DNA from: Planctomycetota bacterium
GTDB lineage: Bacteria; Planctomycetota; SZUA-567; H5-PLA8
Length of the DNA stretch: 64,000 nt
Direction: 5' to 3'
Assembly: GCA_027493525.1 (NCBI GenBank)
Contig: JAOSKN010000002.1
Span: forward strand, 372,001-436,000
The notes under the pieces are model-generated. The model was not told the DNA's origin and searched no databases. It saw nothing but the letters and a program-made list of their open reading frames with translations. Shown here piece after piece: positions 1 through 6,452 of this stretch. The position numbers and the translations under genes were made by a program. How positions within the stretch are numbered: position 1 is the first letter of the stretch; each line of letters starts with the position of its first letter.

Positions 1-294
1 GAGGATGCAAAGGAAGGCGCGATCGGCGGCTATCACTGCTGGGCCAAGTTCTATCTGGGTGGGATCGGCTGGGTGCCGGTGGACATCTCCGAGGCGCGCA
101 AGCACGAAGATCTGGCGGCGTACTACTACGGCAACCTCTCTGCCGACCGCGTCAGCTTCTCGACCGGACGCGATCTTAAACTCAAACCGGGCCAGGACGC
201 CGGGAGGCTCAATTTCTTCATCTACCCCTACGCCGAAGCCGACGGCAAGCCGCTGAAGGTTGACAAGGCCTTCTCATTCAAGGACATCCACTGA
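1..294 (+). CDS. Transglutaminase-like protein, C-terminal end (partial)
   Basis: Only the last 97 codons are in the window; the gene begins upstream. The segment GGYHCWAKFYL followed by GWVPVDISEA has the histidine (in YHCW) and aspartate (in PVDIS) spacing seen at the second and third catalytic positions of the transglutaminase-like (papain-fold) superfamily; the catalytic cysteine would lie upstream and cannot be checked. Bacterial members of this family are usually secreted or periplasmic and act as proteases or amide-forming enzymes, often in large proteins with other domains. The frame is open from base 1 and stops with TGA at 292-294. An IS200-type element begins about 10 bases after the stop, so its own terminator may be displaced. 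Family assignment is reasonably sure, the substrate is unknown. Confidence 0.7.
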   Translation, partial: EDAKEGAIGGYHCWAKFYLGGIGWVPVDISEARKHEDLAAYYYGNLSADRVSFSTGRDLKLKPGQDAGRLNFFIYPYAEADGKPLKVDKAFSFKDIH

Positions 295-376
295 ACCAGA
301 ACTCACTTCAGTTCTTGAAGCCACGGCCTATGGCCGTGCGACCCTAAGAGGTTCGACCGATCCGGCGTGCCAGATA

Positions 377-419
377 GGTTCTCCCTCCGGGAAAGCCCCG
401 TGGGACAGGAGGGAGAACC
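377..419 (+). promoter_or_regulatory. Hairpin sequestering the tnpA ribosome-binding site (copy 1)
   Basis: GGTTCTCCCTCC (377-388) is perfectly complementary to GGAGGGAGAACC (408-419), which ends at the base before the tnpA ATG. The 12-bp stem buries the GGAGGG Shine-Dalgarno. In IS200 a 5'-leader stem-loop that hides the ribosome-binding site is known to keep transposase synthesis very low; this looks like the same arrangement, by inference from position. Confidence 0.75.
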
Positions 420-845
420 ATGGACAACTGGCAGAGTTTGTCCCACGTGCGATGGGATTGTAAGTATCATGTGGTAATCGTGCCCAAGTATCGGCACAAG
501 GTGTTTTACGGAAAGTCCAGGTCCAAGGTGGGTGTGGTGTTGAAGCAGTTGTGTCAACAGCGTGGCGTGGAGTTGATCGAAGGTCATGCGATGCCCGATC
601 ACATTCATATGTGTTTGAGCATCCCGCCCAAGTTCAGCGTTTCTCATACCCTGGGCTTCCTGAAAGGGAAGAGCGCAGTTCGGATACATCGGCAGTTAAG
701 GCAAGAGCGGCGTATGACGGGCTTGCATTTCTGGGCGCCTGGGTACTGCGTCAGTACGGTAGGCTTGAACGAAGAGCAGATCCGGAGGTACATTCGGGAA
801 CAGGAACAGCTTGAGCTAGGCCAAGGCTACTTGGACCTCGCTTGA
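420..845 (+). CDS. tnpA: IS200-type transposase TnpA (copy 1)
   Basis: A 141-residue Y1 HUH single-strand transposase, the usual size for IS200/IS605 TnpA (about 130-150). The HUH pair is seen in MPDHIHMCL (about residues 58-66) and the candidate nucleophilic tyrosine in RRYIREQEQ (about residues 121-129). The enzyme acts as a dimer that cuts and rejoins the subterminal hairpins of the top strand. The ATG follows directly on a GGAGGG site that is locked in a hairpin. No tnpB accompanies it. It is intact and differs from copy 2 by one residue (Ile/Leu in the segment after the HUH motif), so both may be active. Confidence 0.92.
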   Translation: MDNWQSLSHVRWDCKYHVVIVPKYRHKVFYGKSRSKVGVVLKQLCQQRGVELIEGHAMPDHIHMCLSIPPKFSVSHTLGFLKGKSAVRIHRQLRQERRMTGLHFWAPGYCVSTVGLNEEQIRRYIREQEQLELGQGYLDLA

Positions 846-850
846 GCCCA

Positions 851-896
851 AGCCCCAACGGGGCTTTCCCCACGCAAACGCCCCCCTCGGGGGGGC
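851..896 (+). terminator. Tandem terminator-like hairpins after tnpA (copy 1)
   Basis: Two strong hairpins follow the tnpA stop: AGCCCC-AAC-GGGGCT (851-865, followed by TT) and GCCCCCC-TC-GGGGGGG-C (880-896). They lack long T-tracts, so they are plausible but not textbook rho-independent terminators. They lie inside the element and may insulate it. Confidence 0.5.
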
Positions 897-1002
897 TTCC
901 TAAAGCCACGCCCTATGGGCGTGGTTGATTACTTCAGTTCTTGAAGCCACGGCCTATGGCCGTGCGACCCTAAGAGGTTCGACCGATCCGGCGTGCCAGA
1001 TA

Positions 1003-1045
1003 GGTTCTCCCTCCGGGAAAGCCCCGTGGGACAGGAGGGAGAACC
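1003..1045 (+). promoter_or_regulatory. Hairpin sequestering the tnpA ribosome-binding site (copy 2)
   Basis: Same perfect 12-bp stem as in copy 1 (1003-1014 with 1034-1045), ending at the base before the ATG. It is expected to limit translation of the second transposase in the same way. Confidence 0.75.
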
Positions 1046-1471
1046 ATGGACAACTGGCAGAGTTTGTCCCACGTGCGATGGGATTGTAAGTATCATGTGG
1101 TAATCGTGCCCAAGTATCGGCACAAGGTGTTTTACGGAAAGTCCAGGTCCAAGGTGGGTGTGGTGTTGAAGCAGTTGTGTCAACAGCGTGGCGTGGAGTT
1201 GATCGAAGGTCATGCGATGCCCGATCACATTCATATGTGTTTGAGCCTCCCGCCCAAGTTCAGCGTATCTCATACCCTGGGCTTCCTGAAAGGGAAGAGC
1301 GCAGTTCGGATACATCGGCAGTTAAGGCAAGAGCGGCGTATGACGGGCTTGCATTTCTGGGCGCCTGGGTACTGCGTCAGTACGGTAGGCTTGAACGAAG
1401 AGCAGATCCGGAGGTACATTCGGGAACAGGAACAGCTTGAGCTAGGCCAAGGCTACTTGGACCTCGCTTGA
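1046..1471 (+). CDS. tnpA: IS200-type transposase TnpA (copy 2)
   Basis: A 141-residue TnpA nearly identical to copy 1, with the HUH motif in MPDHIHMCL and the candidate catalytic tyrosine in RRYIREQEQ. The only visible protein difference is Leu for Ile just after the HUH motif. It is full length. It lies directly after copy 1 in the same orientation, so read-through transcription from copy 1 is possible, although the two hairpins after the first tnpA argue against it. Confidence 0.92.
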   Translation: MDNWQSLSHVRWDCKYHVVIVPKYRHKVFYGKSRSKVGVVLKQLCQQRGVELIEGHAMPDHIHMCLSLPPKFSVSHTLGFLKGKSAVRIHRQLRQERRMTGLHFWAPGYCVSTVGLNEEQIRRYIREQEQLELGQGYLDLA

Positions 1472-1476
1472 GCCCA

Positions 1477-1522
1477 AGCCCCAACGGGGCTTTCCCCACG
1501 TAAACGCCCCCCTCGGGGGGGC
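1477..1522 (+). terminator. Tandem terminator-like hairpins after tnpA (copy 2)
   Basis: The same pair of hairpins as in copy 1, shifted by 626 bases. They separate the insertion sequences from the MarR gene downstream. Confidence 0.5.
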
Positions 1523-1834
1523 TTCCTAAAGCCACGCCCTATGGGCGTGGTTGATTACTCAGAGGTCATATGGTTCCCGCCCTAATGCGTATATACAAAA
1601 GACGAAACGACCAGAATGCCCCTGAAACACAGGCCGTAGGGGGCTTTCCAACTTACCCTGTTGAAATGACTTGCATTTATTACGCTACCGAAGTAAATTG
1701 TGGAGGTTATCGGTGAGTGGGAAATGGAGCATGTGTTTCTGTTGGTATTTCGCGTTGCGCGAATGGGGACCGAGGGGTTCCAGCTACGCCAAAGGAAGGG
1801 TGGGCGTACGGCCACATGGTTGATCGGAGGTAAG

Positions 1835-2353
1835 GTGAGAGTTACAGGGCCATTGACATCGCCGCTTGAAGAGATGAGCTTCTATCTGGGCCGCGCCTAT
1901 TATAATTACGTGGGCCTGTTGGAACGGTTGTTGTTGGAATTTGGACTTGATCGCCACCTCTGTCCCGGAATGGGGCACATTCTATTTTGTCTTTATGAAC
2001 AAGACAACCTGGCCATTAGGGAAATCAGCGAGCGCACACAACTTGCCTATTCGACTCTGACTGGGATGCTTTCGCGAATGGAGCGGGCGAGGATCGTTCG
2101 GCGTTCCAGGGATAGGAGCGACAAACGGGTCGTGCGTATCCGGCTAACCGGACTCGGACGCTCCTTGGAGTTTCGATGCAGTCAACTGGTCTTGCGGCTC
2201 AACGGCATTCTGGAGAAAGACTTGGGGCCGCGGGAGAAGTCTCGGCTCAAGCGTATGCTTGCTGGGATGATCGAAAACATGCGTGGGGAAAAGGATACGG
2301 CTCCTGGCTGCCGACTCGTGGCGCAAAAGCGCGATTCGGCGCTGGCCCATTGA
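1835..2353 (+). CDS. MarR-family transcriptional regulator
   Basis: A dimeric winged-helix DNA-binding regulator. The core is seen in AIREISERTQLAYSTLTGM (recognition helix region), followed by the wing RRSRDRSDKRVVRIRLTG, whose DxRxxR-like pattern is typical of MarR. I choose GTG at 1835 because GGAGG (1826-1830) lies just upstream and the resulting 172 residues fit the family (140-170); the frame is open back to an ATG at 1700, so a longer form is possible. The bases between the IS element and this start (1557-1834) hold no other recognisable gene. It lies 35 bases before the deiodinase-like gene in the same direction, so it probably controls that operon, perhaps in response to a redox or aromatic signal. 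The ligand is unknown. Confidence 0.85.
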   Translation: MRVTGPLTSPLEEMSFYLGRAYYNYVGLLERLLLEFGLDRHLCPGMGHILFCLYEQDNLAIREISERTQLAYSTLTGMLSRMERARIVRRSRDRSDKRVVRIRLTGLGRSLEFRCSQLVLRLNGILEKDLGPREKSRLKRMLAGMIENMRGEKDTAPGCRLVAQKRDSALAH

Positions 2354-2388
2354 GCCCGCTGGGACGATCGGATTAGAGGAGAAAACTG

Positions 2389-3015
2389 ATGCGATCCGCG
2401 AATTGCCAGGTGGTTTGTGGGATCTTATTGGCAGCTATCTGGATGCTTCCCGCCTTTGGCCGGGGCGGCGGCAACGAGAGGTGGCCCGATAAGCTTAACG
2501 AAGGGGACATGGCCCCGGACATCTCGCTTAAGAGCCCGGATGGAAAGTCGGACTTTAGGCTCGCGGATCACAAAGGCAAGCAGCCCGTTGTCTTGATTTT
2601 TGGGTCGTTCACGTGACCGCCTTTCCGGCTCCAGGCTGGAGCCCTCAACCGATTCTACGAAGCGAACAAGGAGAAGGCGACTATCGTCATAATATACATC
2701 AAGGAGGCGCATCCCGAGGATGGCTGGAAAATGCCCAAGAACGCCCAGGAAGGAATTAAGGTTAATCAGCCGAAATCTATTGATGAGCGCAACGCCGTGG
2801 CAAATACCTGTGCCGCGAATCTGGAACTCAAGATTCCCTTTGCCGTGGACGGAATGGACAATAAAATCGGGGAAGCGTATGCGGCTTGGCCGGACCGCCT
2901 CTACATTATAGATAAAGACGGCAAAATCGCATACAAGGGAGGGCCTGGACCAGGCGGCTTTAAGGTCAGTGAAATGTCCGCCCGGTTTGAAGCAATGATT
3001 GACGGGCGGAAATAG
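2389..3015 (+). CDS. Deiodinase-like selenoprotein candidate (thioredoxin fold), TGA read as Sec76
   Basis: Starts at ATG 2389 after an AGAGGAG site and has a signal-peptide-like N terminus (GILLAAIWMLPAFG). The frame meets TGA at 2614-2616 but continues open to TAG at 3015. Read through, it gives 208 residues with FGSFT-U-PPF at the catalytic site, then VIIYIKEAHPEDGW, AVDGMDNK, and WPDRLYIIDKDGKIAYKG. These match, in order, the conserved blocks of iodothyronine deiodinases (FGSCT-U-P, YIEEAH..DGW, ERLYII..G.I.YKG). The TGA lies exactly at the family's selenocysteine. Bacterial homologues often have Cys here. A compact hairpin follows the TGA. The likely role is a periplasmic or exported thiol/selenol redox enzyme; thyroid hormone is not implied. 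If the host lacks Sec machinery this would be a truncated pseudogene. Confidence 0.82.
2614..2643 (+). promoter_or_regulatory. Candidate bacterial SECIS element
   Basis: The in-frame TGA (2614-2616) is followed by the perfect hairpin GGCTCCA-GGC-TGGAGCC (2627-2643). The loop begins 17 nt after the TGA and starts with G, which fits the known bacterial SECIS rules (short stem, small loop with an early G, loop about 16-37 nt from UGA) needed for SelB binding. It lies within the coding region, as bacterial SECIS elements do. Confidence 0.7.
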
Positions 3016-3044
3016 AATCGGTTTTTGGGAAAGGTTGATCTTTC

Positions 3045-3635
3045 ATGCGCATGTCTACCGGGTGGATCCAATGGAGTCTTGGGAGTTGTATTGCGTTTGC
3101 TATTTGTATCCAATGGGCCAATGGAAATGAAGCTCGCGATCGGGAACCTGTTAAATCCATGGTCTCAGCCGTTTCCGAGCCCGAGGAAATAACCCGTGCC
3201 ATTAAGGGAACGGGGGCTAAAATCGTATTTGTTAGCGCTTGGTCGTCGAGTTGCCCCTTCTGCCTCGAAGAGATGCCGGCAATAGCTGCGGCCTACAAAG
3301 AATTGAAGGACACGGTTGGAGTGAGCTTTGTCGGCATCTCCCTGGATGGCCTCACCTTGAGGGGCAAAATAAGCGAGGAAGCCAAATCACGGGCCTTGAG
3401 TGCGACCCGGACTACGGTCGAAAGGAAGGGATTGTCATTTACGAACCTAGTCTGGTGTGGCGCTGCCGATCCGATCGTCGAGAAATTCGGGATCGAAACG
3501 ACGCCATTCAACGCTGTCTATTCGGGTGAAGGCAAGTTGTTGGCGGAGCTCCCGCAGTTGCCGGAGGACTCTATTGATGCGGCAAGAGTCATAAAGCGCT
3601 CAATCCTGGAAGAATTCGATAAACAGAAAAAATAG
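3045..3635 (+). CDS. TlpA-like periplasmic thioredoxin-fold protein
   Basis: A 196-residue protein with an N-terminal hydrophobic segment (about residues 9-25, ending near ANG) that looks like a signal peptide. The redox site is WSSSCPFCLEEMP (CPFC, about residues 66-78), followed by VSFVGISLDG and a cis-proline-type segment IETTPFNAVYSG, as in TlpA/ResA thiol-disulfide oxidoreductases. It probably reduces or oxidises exported proteins, or keeps a partner reduced. It begins 30 bases after the deiodinase-like gene in the same direction, so the two likely form an operon with the MarR gene. One possible job is to recycle the selenenyl or disulfide form of its neighbour; that is inference. Confidence 0.75.
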   Translation: MRMSTGWIQWSLGSCIAFAICIQWANGNEARDREPVKSMVSAVSEPEEITRAIKGTGAKIVFVSAWSSSCPFCLEEMPAIAAAYKELKDTVGVSFVGISLDGLTLRGKISEEAKSRALSATRTTVERKGLSFTNLVWCGAADPIVEKFGIETTPFNAVYSGEGKLLAELPQLPEDSIDAARVIKRSILEEFDKQKK

Positions 3636-3979
3636 TGATCTCTTGGCGCTACAACGCAACTTGCCAATCGCACGGCAACGGCTCCGTTAAACGGATGCCC
3701 AGGCGATGCTGTCCGCGCAAGCGGCGGCACCGGCGTGTCTGGCGGGCGCGGCGGTTGCGTGCCTGCGTGATGCGGATGTCCTCGGCCGGGGCTTCCGCCA
3801 CGCGCAGCAGTTGTCGGCGCGTCATCGGCTGCGTTGCCGGCTCGACGGTCCTCCTCGCGGGGATCGTGATCCTCCCGCTGTTAGCAGCCACCAGCCACCT
3901 ATGGGCAGGTGAAATACAGCCATTTTGAGAGAAAGGGGTTCGCCGAAGATCCCAGCCTGGGAAACCGGGAGGGGTATTC
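3636..3979 (+). other. Gap without a recognised gene
   Basis: More GC-rich than the preceding operon. Short open frames exist on both strands, but none has a convincing start site or family. It probably holds the edge of the IS21-type remnant that follows, because composition and gene quality change here. Confidence 0.4.
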
Positions 3980-4522
3980 ATGGCGAATCGGCTCAAAATG
4001 GGCCAGGTATTGGGAATTGAGGGTTTACTGCAACGCAGGTGGTCCCATCGTCGGATAGCGAAGGCGCTGTCGGTCGACCGAGCGACGGTCAAGCGGTACG
4101 CCGAGACCCTTTCAAATGCAGTCAACCTGCCCGGTGCGCCGGGTCCGGGGCCAAATGCAGCCAGTAACCTGCTCACCGGGTCTGGGCAGGTTCCGGTGCC
4201 TCAAACGGCCAACCTGCCCGCCGGGTCCTCCGGGCCGGCCAGTCATTGCACGCCGCACGCCGAACAGATCAAGGCCAAAGTGGAGCAGGGTCTCTCCGCG
4301 CAACGAATCTGGCAGGACCTGCGCGACGAGCACGGTTTCCTGGGCGGGTACGACTCGGTCAAACGCTTTGTTCGCCGCCATATGCAGGGCAGGCGTTGCC
4401 GTTCAGGCGCCTGGAGATGGCGCCCGGCGAGGAGTGCCAGGTCGATTTCGCCCTGGGACGTCGAGGGTGCGCCACTTGTCTTTGACCCTGATCGGCCGCG
4501 ATGGACAAAAGCTCTTTTCTAG
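3980..4522 (+). pseudogene. istA: IS21-family transposase istA, frameshifted and truncated
   Basis: The first 136 or so residues read like IstA: an N-terminal helix-turn-helix (LQRRWSHRRIAKALSVDRATVKRY), then EQIKAKVEQGLSAQRIWQDL and GYDSVKRFVRRH. Shortly after, the homologous sequence jumps to another frame, which reads LPFRRLEMAPGEECQVDFAL, the start of the DDE catalytic core (QVDF carries the first Asp). The match then ends; there is no rest of the core and no istB. It is therefore a dead 5' fragment of an IS21-like element of which intact copies are about 500 codons long. It starts after a GGGAGGGG site, which shows the original start is preserved. Confidence 0.75.
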
Positions 4523-4605
4523 AGACCTGGCAAATGACCACAGTTCAGCTTCAGACATTCCCATGGCTGCGGCGATGTGGCTCGGCGTTAGTTGAACAAA
4601 GCGTG

Positions 4606-4914
4606 TCATTTCGAGATCCCTAACGCCTTTCGAAGGTTGCATTCGGCGCTAATAAGGTCTTCAACAGCTTGCTTAATACGCTTGTTGGTCAAGCCTTTGG
4701 TCTCGACGTTCTGTTCCGCGAGAACGACAAGCACTTCAGGCGGTACGTCCAGGGCGACTGCTACCTTTCGCAATGCCGACAACGACAACTGCTTTCGTCC
4801 ATGCTCTACCAGACTTAGGAACGGGACACTCAATCCGCTAGCCTTTGCGAGCTCGGTCAACTTCAGCCCGTTTGCTTGACGGATTATTCTGATGGTCGTG
4901 CCGAGGTCCACCAT
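4606..4914 (-). CDS. XRE-family helix-turn-helix protein
   Basis: A 102-residue DNA-binding protein with the Cro/C1-type fold: RIIRQANGLKLTELAKASGLSVP in the first half and FLSLVEHGRKQLSLSALRKV continuing it. The C-terminal part is helical (KRIKQAVEDLISAECNLRKA) and may dimerise. An AAGGGG site precedes the ATG. It follows, in the same direction, a small helical protein gene whose frame is broken (4951-5269). Two small genes of this kind often form a toxin-antitoxin or phage regulatory pair, but nothing in the partner identifies a toxin. Function beyond DNA binding is unknown. Confidence 0.75.
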   Translation of the reverse strand: MVDLGTTIRIIRQANGLKLTELAKASGLSVPFLSLVEHGRKQLSLSALRKVAVALDVPPEVLVVLAEQNVETKGLTNKRIKQAVEDLISAECNLRKALGISK

Positions 4915-4950
4915 CTCACGACCCCTTAGTTGCGATCTTGTGATGCACGG

Positions 4951-5269
4951 TCACTCCTCCGCCGTGTTGACATCCGGAGACAAGAGGTCAGCGATCTCGG
5001 TTCCAAGGAGAGCCGAAAGGGCCTCTACCTTGACAGCGATCACGTTGGCGCTTCTCCGCAGTGGATCGACGTCCCTTGCGAGACAGCTTCTCGATCAAGG
5101 TGGTCAATCTAACCGCGTCCTCCACTCGCCCGGAATGTGCCTGTGCCCTTTGCGTCCCCAGATACTTCAGGAGAAGCTTGCGCAACCTAACAGCAATTGC
5201 TTCAGCCTCCTCCAAGAACACTTTGGGCCTCGGCATCGATCCCGGTCGCCTTACTCGCCGCTTTTTCAT
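4951..5269 (-). pseudogene. Small helical protein of unknown function, probably frameshifted
   Basis: Begins at ATG 5269 after a strong AAGGAGGG site, so the start is sound. The first frame gives KVFLEEAEAIAVRLRKLL and GRVEDAVRLTTLIEKLSRKG, then becomes unlike protein and stops at 4988. The next frame over, from about 5070, reads DVDPLRRSANVIAVKVEA and LGTEIADLLSPDVNTAEE before TGA at 4951, which looks far more natural. A single-base change near 5070 would join them into about 105 residues. It lies 36 bases before the XRE gene and was probably co-transcribed with it. No family is recognised. Confidence 0.5.
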
Positions 5270-5889
5270 TGCTCCCTCCTTCCGTAGGAGTATTCGGGAA
5301 GACCGGCGAGTCTTCCCATCCGGGCTTTGTCAACCGTGAGCCAGTTGCTCGCACAACCAGGAAGCTCACGGATCACAAATCGGTGCATTACCCACAGGGG
5401 GTACCGCACGTGGCAATACGTAATTGCCACTCCTGCTTTCGCAGGCAACCGGGGCGACATTGGGGCGGTCGGTCCGGCGATTTGAAGGAGGGACTTGCTG
5501 CGACCGAGATCGGATTTCAGAGAGCACGAGCCAATCGCTCGCTCAATTACTGGATCAAATAGTAAGAGGCTTTTCGTACCACGTCAATGCCCAATGGAAA
5601 AGATTTTAACCATTGGCTGGTGAGGTCTCGGTGAGGGTATGGAGGAGCACCTCTCTTGACTCCGTTGACTCTGAGTCCATCCCTTCCTGACGTCCCCCGG
5701 GACCGCGTTTCTAGGGTGCATAGGTAGGCGACTCCCAGAGCCAACCAAGCCAATGGAGGCAAGCCCGACCTCCATTCCATGGCACGCCCCAACAAGCCCA
5801 GGCAAGCTCCAGACACGCCTCGGCACGCCTGGGTCATTTGGGCTTGGCTCGTTGATTCTTCTAACTCATTGGTAGATATGGGATGTAAA
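5270..5889. other. Gap without a recognised gene left of the island
   Basis: About 620 bases between the small XRE locus and the left attachment site. Short open frames occur on both strands, but none has a good start or looks like a known protein. No RNA gene is recognised. The region may be scar DNA from earlier insertions at this tRNA-derived site. Confidence 0.4.
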
Positions 5890-5932
5890 GCGTCCCCGGC
5901 AGGACTCGAACCTGCGACCTCCGGTTTAGGAA
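5890..5932. other. attL: copy of the tRNA-Arg 3' end (left island boundary)
   Basis: These 43 bases are identical to 46489-46531, which cover the discriminator base, acceptor strand, T-arm, variable loop and part of the anticodon arm of tRNA-Arg(CCT). Here the rest of the tRNA is absent and CCA is not encoded, so it is not a functional gene. Direct repeats of a tRNA 3' end are the classical footprint of tyrosine-recombinase integration. This copy marks the far end of the island. Confidence 0.88.
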
Positions 5933-6044
5933 GGGCTCCGGGCGGGGTGCCCAAAACAGCCTATCTCCCTGTAACGACAAAGACTTACGACGACAGCCAA
6001 CCACTTCAAAAAGCGACTAAAAACGACCGAAAATCACTGAGTTT

Positions 6045-6069
6045 TGAAGCGGTTGATGAAGTCATTGGC
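6045..6069 (+). repeat. 25-bp direct repeat, left copy (inside attL)
   Basis: The 25 bases are identical, in the same orientation, to 46398-46422. The left copy lies 113 bases inside attL and the right copy 67 bases inside attR. In the right copy it encodes EAVDEVIG near the integrase C terminus, and the left copy can be read the same way. It may be a leftover of a related integrase 3' end or an arm-type recombinase-binding site. Confidence 0.65.
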
Positions 6070-6198
6070 GACAGCCCAATCTCCATTGAAAAGCTGCGTG
6101 AAATGGTAGCGCATTGTCCTGAATTGTCAGAGCCATTAAAGGCCGCGGTATTCGAAATCCTTCGCGCAGCTAAGCAGTGAACCTCTTCCGTCGCACGC

Positions 6199-6440
6199 TT
6201 ATGGGACTAGCCCATTTGAGCTATCAGCTAGCTGCTCAGCCTCGATCTTCGCCATCATCCGTACCCCCTCCGCTTTGTCCTTCTGGTAATAGCGCAGGAT
6301 CATGTTGAGGTCGGAGTGCCCGACCCAGCCAGCCAGCATGGGCGCCGGCACACCCGGCTAGGCATCTCAGTGGTGGTATGGAAAACAGTCCTTGCCAAGT
6401 CCTTCGAATTCGACTTGCTGCGAGACGTATTGCCGCATAG
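6199..6440 (-). pseudogene. Tyrosine recombinase/integrase C-terminal remnant
   Basis: The minus strand from about 6357 to the stop at 6199 reads PMLAGWVGHSDLNMILRYYQ, the conserved GH...Y box of tyrosine recombinases with the histidine and the candidate catalytic tyrosine, then a helical tail KDKAEGVRMMAKIEAEQL. Upstream bases in another frame give DLARTVFHTTTEM, which resembles the preceding region, so there is also a frameshift near 6345. The N-terminal and first catalytic parts are missing. It is unlike the intact integrase at the right end. It suggests an older element once used this same site. Confidence 0.7.
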
Positions 6441-6452
6441 GGTCAAGTCTGT

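Larger units (their letters stand above)
305..930 (+). mobile_element. IS200/IS605-family insertion sequence, copy 1
   Basis: A 626-bp unit that is repeated immediately downstream (931-1556) with only a handful of base differences. The left end carries the imperfect palindrome CACGGCC-TAT-GGCCGTG (322-338) and the right end CCACGCCC-TAT-GGGCGTGG (906-924). Such subterminal hairpins are what the TnpA of this family recognises in single-stranded DNA. There are no terminal inverted repeats and no clear target duplication, as expected for the peel-and-paste mechanism. It encodes only tnpA, so it is of the IS200 subgroup. The exact ends are inferred from the junction between the copies. Confidence 0.85.
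931..1556 (+). mobile_element. IS200/IS605-family insertion sequence, copy 2
   Basis: Second head-to-tail copy, offset by exactly 626 bases from copy 1, with the same left hairpin, leader stem, tnpA, terminator hairpins and right hairpin. Only a few single-base differences are visible. The copies abut with no intervening DNA, which implies insertion of one copy at the end of the other or a tandem duplication, and a recent one. Confidence 0.85.

Noticed and set aside
303..689. Minus-strand frames of 128 codons in both IS copies
   Set aside because: They are antisense to the well-supported tnpA and its leader, and occur in both copies because the element is repeated.
2614..2616. TGA as an ordinary stop giving a 75-residue protein
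   Set aside because: The downstream frame keeps all deiodinase blocks with no further damage, and the position of the TGA is exactly that of Sec; an ordinary nonsense mutation there would be a coincidence, though it is not excluded.
5890..5932. A second tRNA-Arg gene
   Set aside because: The D-arm, half of the anticodon arm and the 5' acceptor strand are missing, so it is an attachment-site copy only.
5779..6180. An open frame spanning attL that contains [10 protein letters not shown]
   Set aside because: That peptide is the translated tRNA 3' end, a common false-gene signature. Only the EAVDEVIG part is of interest, as a repeat.
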